Below are positions 59,693 through 64,000 of a stretch of 64,000 nt of DNA, piece after piece. Both the position numbers and the translations under genes were made by a program. Positions within the stretch are counted from its first letter, which is position 1, and each line of letters opens with the position of its first letter. The notes beneath the pieces were generated by a model. The model was not told where the DNA came from, ran no database searches, and saw only the letters and a program-made list of their open reading frames with translations. The DNA is from CBDCCT01 sp965214995 (lineage in GTDB: Bacteria; Deinococcota; Deinococci; Deinococcales; Trueperaceae), in contig CBDCCT010000002.1 of the NCBI GenBank assembly GCA_965214995.1, positions 3,658,001 to 3,722,000 of the forward strand. Reading direction: 5' to 3'.

Positions 59693-61696
59693 ATGTTTGT
59701 AACCCTTCCCGACGGCAACCGTCTGGACGTACCCGACCACGCCACCCCCAAACACGTGGCCCAGGCCATCGGCCCTGGCTTAGCCAAGGCCGCCTTGGGT
59801 GCGGAAGTCAACGGCCTTCTTTCGGACCTCTTCACCGAGGTGCCCGAGGGGGCGCAGGTCTCGATTCTCACCAAACGCGACGACGCCGCCTTACGCCTCA
59901 TGCGTCACACGCTGGCGCACGTGATGGCGCAGGCGGTGATTGAGTATTTCGTGAGCCAGGGTCACTCACGTAACGACGTCAAAATGGGCGTCGGCCCGGT
60001 TATCGAGAACGGCTTTTACTACGACTTCGACGTGCCGCGCCCGCTCACCCCGGAGGATTTGGGGGCGATAGAGGGCCGGATGCGCGAGATTACCAAGGCG
60101 AACCTCCCGCTGCGCCGTTTTGAAGAGTCGCGCGAGGAGGCCTTGGCGCGCTACCGCGAGATTGGCGACCCGTACAAGCTCGAGCTCATCGAAGACCTCC
60201 CCGCCGAAGTCCCGCTCTCCTTTTATGAACAGGGCGGCCCAGATGCTACCGGGGGTTTTACCGACCTCTGCCGCGGCCCGCATGTGCCCCGCACCGGCGA
60301 CATCCCGCCGCACTTCAAATTGATGAACGTGGCCGGGGCCTACTGGCGGGGCGACGAGACCCGCCCGATGCTCCAGCGGATTTACGGGGTGGCGTTTCGG
60401 ACCAAAGAGGAGTTGGAGCATTACCTGTGGCAGTTGGAGGAGGCTAAGAAGAGGGACCACCGCAAGTTGGGGGCAGAGCTCGAGATTTTCACGTTAGATG
60501 AAGATGTCGGTCCCGGCTTACCCCTGTGGCTGCCGCGCGGGACGGTCATGGTCGAAGAGATTGAGGCACTAGCTAAGGAGATGGAGAGGCGCGCGGGCTA
60601 TCAACGTGTCAAAACACCGCACATCGCTAAAGAGGAGCTGTTCTTAAGGAGCGGCCATTTGCCCTACTACGAAGACGGCATGTTCCCGGCGATGGAGCTT
60701 GACAACATCAAGTATTACCTCAAGCCAATGAACTGTCCCTTTCACCACAAAATCTTCGCCGCCAGACCGCGCTCCTACCGCGAGCTACCGCTCCGCTTGG
60801 CCGAATACGGCACCTGCTACCGCTACGAAGACCACGGCGCGCTGATGGGCCTCATGCGCGTTCGCAGTTTGCAGATGAACGACGCCCACATCTACTGCAC
60901 CGAGGCGCAGTTTGAAACCGAGTTTATGCGCGTCATTGACATGTACCTCGAGTATTTCAAGCTGTTCGGCATCCACGAGTACGTGATGCGGTTGTCCAAG
61001 CACAGCAAAGAGGGGCTTGGTAAAAAGTACGTGGACAACGAGCCGCTCTGGGAAAAAACCGAAGGCATGGTGCGTAGTGCCCTACAAAACGGCAACGTCA
61101 ATTTTGTCGAAGCCGAAGACGAAGCGGCCTTTTACGGCCCCAAGATTGACGTGCAAATCAAGAGCGCCATCGGACGCGAATTTACCTTGGCGACCAACCA
61201 GGTTGACTTCGCTCAGCCGGGACGCTTTGACCTCGTTTACATCGACGAAAACGGTGAACGTAAGACCCCGCTCTGTTTGCACCGCGCGCCCTTGTCAACC
61301 CACGAACGCTTCATCGGCTTTCTCATTGAGCACTTCGCGGGCGACTTCCCCCTCTGGTTAGCCCCCGAACAGGTGCGCGTCGTGCCGATTGCGGACCGTC
61401 ATATTGGGTATGCGGAAAGTATCAAGGCGAAGCTCGAGGCCGCCCACCTCCGCGCCGAAGTGGACGGGCGCAGCGAACGCATGAACGCCAAAATCCGTGA
61501 CGCCGAACTTTATAAAGTGCCCTACATCGTCGTGGTGGGCGATAAAGAGGCGGAGGCGGGCAGCGTCTCGTTTAGAAGCCGTTTGGAAGAGGACGCGAAC
61601 GGCGTGCCGGTGGACGCGTTTGTGTCGCACTTGCAAGAAAACGTGGAGAAGCGGCGGCTCGAGGTCAAGCCGCTCGAGCTACCCGTCAGCGCCTAG
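59693..61696 (+). CDS. thrS: Threonyl-tRNA synthetase
   Basis: Class II tRNA synthetase of 667 residues. TGS domain (residues 1-60), editing/SAD domain with the HxxxH-like HTLAHVMAQAV and GFTDLCRGPHVP, catalytic core with motif 2 (GTCYRYEDHGALMGLMRVRSLQ, including the zinc cysteine in PMNCPFHH), then the anticodon-binding domain (VRVVPIADRHIGYAE, VVVGDKEAEAGSVSFRSR). ATG preceded by AGAGGTGA. The gene follows a 240-bp gap with a possible small leader ORF. Confidence 0.95.
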   Translation: MFVTLPDGNRLDVPDHATPKHVAQAIGPGLAKAALGAEVNGLLSDLFTEVPEGAQVSILTKRDDAALRLMRHTLAHVMAQAVIEYFVSQGHSRNDVKMGVGPVIENGFYYDFDVPRPLTPEDLGAIEGRMREITKANLPLRRFEESREEALARYREIGDPYKLELIEDLPAEVPLSFYEQGGPDATGGFTDLCRGPHVPRTGDIPPHFKLMNVAGAYWRGDETRPMLQRIYGVAFRTKEELEHYLWQLEEAKKRDHRKLGAELEIFTLDEDVGPGLPLWLPRGTVMVEEIEALAKEMERRAGYQRVKTPHIAKEELFLRSGHLPYYEDGMFPAMELDNIKYYLKPMNCPFHHKIFAARPRSYRELPLRLAEYGTCYRYEDHGALMGLMRVRSLQMNDAHIYCTEAQFETEFMRVIDMYLEYFKLFGIHEYVMRLSKHSKEGLGKKYVDNEPLWEKTEGMVRSALQNGNVNFVEAEDEAAFYGPKIDVQIKSAIGREFTLATNQVDFAQPGRFDLVYIDENGERKTPLCLHRAPLSTHERFIGFLIEHFAGDFPLWLAPEQVRVVPIADRHIGYAESIKAKLEAAHLRAEVDGRSERMNAKIRDAELYKVPYIVVVGDKEAEAGSVSFRSRLEEDANGVPVDAFVSHLQENVEKRRLEVKPLELPVSA

Positions 61697-61749
61697 CATC
61701 GTTCCTTTGGCGTGTTTCTGAAAGTATAGGGCGCGGTTAAAGTTTAAGG

Positions 61750-62763
61750 ATGCTCACTTGGCAAGTTTTGGGCGCGCCCGAGCGCGATAACGCGCTTTTT
61801 GTGCGGATTGACACCGGGCGCTCCCACCACCGCCTGCTCTTCGATTGCGGCGACTCGCTTTCCGACCTGCCCGCTGCGGAGACGAGGGGGGTTGACCACC
61901 TCCTGTTTTCGCACCTGCACTTGGACCACGTGGGCGGCTTCGACAGCTTTTTCCGCCACACCCACCCCCGCGAGGCCCCGGTTGAGGTCTGGGGGCCGCC
62001 CGAGACGGTTGCCATCATGGGCCACCGCTTCCAAGGTTTTATGTGGAACCTGCAACCCCGGCGCGAGGGCACGTGGTTTGTTCACGACGTGTACGAAGAC
62101 CGGGTGGAGAGCGTGCGGTTTAGCTCGAGCGACCGTCTCAGGAACGCGCACCCGGCGGGCGTCCGGCCCTTCAACGGCGTTCTTATCAATACGCCCGTCT
62201 TTACTGTGCGCGCCTTTCACATGGACCACCTCACGCCGTCGCTGGCGTACCTGGTTGAGGAGAAGCCGCGCCTGAACATCAACACGGCGGAACTCGCCGC
62301 GCGCGGGCTGCCCGGCGGTCCGTGGTTGCAACGCCTCAAAGACGAAGCATTGGGCGATGAGGCGAAGCTCGAGCTGCAAGGCACCTCCTACCGGCTTGGT
62401 GATTTGCGGGAGGGACTGCTCGAGTGCTCTCCCGGCGCGTCGGTTGCGTACCTCACCGATTTTTTATTGGATGAGCGTGCGATGGAACGGCTTTCTCACG
62501 CGCTAAAAGGTTGCACGACCATCGTCTGCGAGGCGCAATTTCAACACGCGGACGTAGGGCTCGCTCTTAAAACTCACCATATGACCACCGTGCAGGCCGC
62601 GACGCTCGCCGAGCGGGCGGGGGCGGGGGAGCTTGTGCTCATTCACCTATCCGAACGTTACCGGCCTCGAGAGTGGGGGAGGGGGTTAGGGGAGGCTCGA
62701 GCGGTTTTCCCAAACACGCACTTCCCGCCGCACTGGCGGATTCCTCTACCACCTGGCGCGTAA
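61750..62763 (+). CDS. RNase Z-like metallo-beta-lactamase-fold hydrolase
   Basis: Zinc hydrolase of 337 residues. The metal motif HLHLDHVGG (residues 56-64) is intact, with further ligands in YLTDF (aspartate), HMDHLTPS and LIHLSERY. The arrangement fits the RNase Z/ElaC group of the superfamily; tRNA 3'-end processing is therefore possible, but the usual flexible exosite arm is not obvious. TTTAAGG lies directly upstream of the ATG. Confidence 0.82.
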   Translation: MLTWQVLGAPERDNALFVRIDTGRSHHRLLFDCGDSLSDLPAAETRGVDHLLFSHLHLDHVGGFDSFFRHTHPREAPVEVWGPPETVAIMGHRFQGFMWNLQPRREGTWFVHDVYEDRVESVRFSSSDRLRNAHPAGVRPFNGVLINTPVFTVRAFHMDHLTPSLAYLVEEKPRLNINTAELAARGLPGGPWLQRLKDEALGDEAKLELQGTSYRLGDLREGLLECSPGASVAYLTDFLLDERAMERLSHALKGCTTIVCEAQFQHADVGLALKTHHMTTVQAATLAERAGAGELVLIHLSERYRPREWGRGLGEARAVFPNTHFPPHWRIPLPPGA

Positions 62764-62796
62764 GCCAATCAATCTCCAACGCGCTCGCCGGACGGC

Positions 62797-62826
62797 TTGC
62801 CAATATCGCCTGCTGGACGGTATAGT
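62797..62826 (+). promoter_or_regulatory. Promoter of the acyl-CoA synthetase gene
   Basis: TTGCCA (62797-62802), 18 bp, TATAGT (62821-62826), 60 bp before the ATG at 62887. Confidence 0.65.
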
Positions 62827-62886
62827 TCCCTCACCAAGAAAGTTGCGCAGCCGCCGGGCTGTCACGGTAGAAATGAGGGGCTAAAC

Positions 62887-64000
62887 ATGGTGAGCGCCAA
62901 CGTTACGAGCCTCCCCGCGCTCTTGAAAAAGCGCAGGGACGACCCCACCCCCGCCCACCGCGTCAAACGCTTCGGGCTGTGGGCGACGGTCACGTGGGCG
63001 GAGCACGTGGCGCGGGTAAACGCGCTCGCGCGTAAGATGATTGACTTGGGCGTCGGGCCGGGTGAGCGGGTGGCAATTCTTTGTGAGAACCGGCCTGAAT
63101 GGCTTGTCTCAGACCTCGCCATCCAGAGCGCCGGGGGCGTGTCGGTGGGCATCTACACGACGAGCAGCGCCAAGCAGGTGAGGTACGTGCTCGAGCACTC
63201 CGGCGCGGTCGGGCTTATCTTAGAAAACGCCGAGCAGATTGAGAAGTGGCTCGAGATTCGTGACGCGCTGCCGAACGTGCGCTGGGTCATCGCCATCGAA
63301 CCCGAGGGTTTTGACGAGGTGCTGGCCTGGGACGAGGTGCTGGCGGAGGCTGAGGGGCTTTACGCGCGTGACTCCAGTCCTGTGGATGCTCGAGTTGACG
63401 CCCTCACCCCCGACGACACCGCGCTCCTGATGTACACCTCGGGCACGACGGGCCATCCCAAGGGCGTCATGTTGTCGCACAAAAACCTGCTCTGGGCGGT
63501 GGACGCGCTCATCCAGACGTTTGGCTACAACAAAGAGGACGAGATTATTTCCTACCTGCCCCTGTCGCACGTTGTCGAGCGCGGCGGCTCCTACTGTCAC
63601 CTGGCGGCGGGTTTCCCCATTTCGTTTGTCGAGAATCTGGATACTTTTGCGCAGAACCTTCAGGAGGTGCGCCCGACGGTCCTTTTCGCCGTGCCGCGCG
63701 TGTGGGAAAAGATGCACTCGCTGGTCGAGCTTCACATGCGTGAGGCGCATCCCTTTAAGCGGAGCGTCTACGGTTGGGCAATGCGGACGGTGGGCGGTAA
63801 GCATAGGTCAGCTACAGCACCCCTGGCGCACCTCCTGGTGGTCCACTGGCTCAAGGTCCGGCTCGGCTTGGACCGCGTCCGGCTGGCCGTGTCGGGGGCC
63901 GCGCCCATCTCACCGCGCATTCTCCTCTACTTCCGCTCGCTCGGGCTAGACATCCGCGAGGGTTACGGGATGACCGAGAACACGGGACTCGCCAGCATTC
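62887..64000 (+). CDS. Long-chain acyl-CoA synthetase (AMP-forming), partial at right edge
   Basis: The first 371 codons of an ANL-superfamily enzyme that activates fatty acids. LGVGPGERVAILCENRPEW, the P-loop YTSGTTGHPKGVMLSH, SYLPLSHVVERGGSYC, VSGAAPISP and GYGMTENTG, the latter just before the edge, match the FadD15/AMP-binding long-chain group. The open frame runs off the window without a stop. ATG 62887, with GAGGGG 6-7 nt upstream. Confidence 0.9.
   Translation, partial: MVSANVTSLPALLKKRRDDPTPAHRVKRFGLWATVTWAEHVARVNALARKMIDLGVGPGERVAILCENRPEWLVSDLAIQSAGGVSVGIYTTSSAKQVRYVLEHSGAVGLILENAEQIEKWLEIRDALPNVRWVIAIEPEGFDEVLAWDEVLAEAEGLYARDSSPVDARVDALTPDDTALLMYTSGTTGHPKGVMLSHKNLLWAVDALIQTFGYNKEDEIISYLPLSHVVERGGSYCHLAAGFPISFVENLDTFAQNLQEVRPTVLFAVPRVWEKMHSLVELHMREAHPFKRSVYGWAMRTVGGKHRSATAPLAHLLVVHWLKVRLGLDRVRLAVSGAAPISPRILLYFRSLGLDIREGYGMTENTGLASI

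Overview
The window is GC-rich chromosomal DNA from a free-living, heterotrophic bacterium, most likely a member of the Deinococcota (Trueperaceae-like). Three things point that way. The pyrR-pyrB-pyrC operon sits behind a PyrR/attenuator leader with a leader peptide, as in Thermus. Many start codons lie 5-7 nt downstream of a TANNNT box, the leaderless promoter style of Deinococcus/Thermus. Metabolism is sugar and amine based, driven by ABC transporters. This assignment is an inference from architecture, not a database match. No rRNA, tRNA, CRISPR array, transposase or prophage was seen.

1-11.8 kb: a putative L-ascorbate regulon. Convincing UlaG (lactonase), UlaD (decarboxylase) and UlaE (3-epimerase) homologues are grouped with a PfkB kinase, two ABC sugar importers (each a binding protein plus two permeases, no ATPase) and a SorC-type regulator. 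No PTS component is present, so ascorbate would have to be imported unphosphorylated and phosphorylated inside the cell; the PfkB kinase is the obvious candidate. UlaD carries a double substitution in its catalytic motif. One binding protein appears to start at AUC, and the other has its signal peptide in a different frame.

11.8-13.1 kb: PduO-type cobalamin adenosyltransferase and a BtuF-like protein. 13.2-20.4 kb: an uncharacterised catabolic island. LacI regulator, HpcH aldolase, alpha/beta hydrolase and cupin are on the minus strand; decayed SnoaL-like and histidinol-dehydrogenase-like fragments, an SDR, a double SnoaL protein and a sarcosine-oxidase-like flavoenzyme are on the plus strand.

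20.8-29.4 kb: amine/GABA metabolism (GNAT, flavin amine oxidase, two class III aminotransferases, HIT protein, cupin, CRP/FNR regulator), interrupted by an AT-rich orphan gene next to a chimeric duplicated fragment. 29.5-32.6 kb: pyrR-pyrB-pyrC with its leader. 32.8-35.1 kb: AcuB-like, AcuC-like and MaoC proteins. 35.2-40.7 kb: MFS and EamA transporters, hydroxyacid dehydrogenase, MarR regulator, a second sarcosine-oxidase-like enzyme and SufE.

40.7-64 kb: mostly housekeeping (uvrA, an acidic extended S1, dprA, cysS, thrS) mixed with an unknown three-gene membrane operon, a YiaA-like membrane protein, a phosphodiester glycosidase, a degenerate shikimate-dehydrogenase-like protein, a Gfo/Idh oxidoreductase, an RNase Z-like hydrolase and, at the right edge, a partial acyl-CoA synthetase. 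Across the whole window the palindrome CTCGAG, often within GGCTCGAGCC, is conspicuously over-represented in genes and gaps alike.
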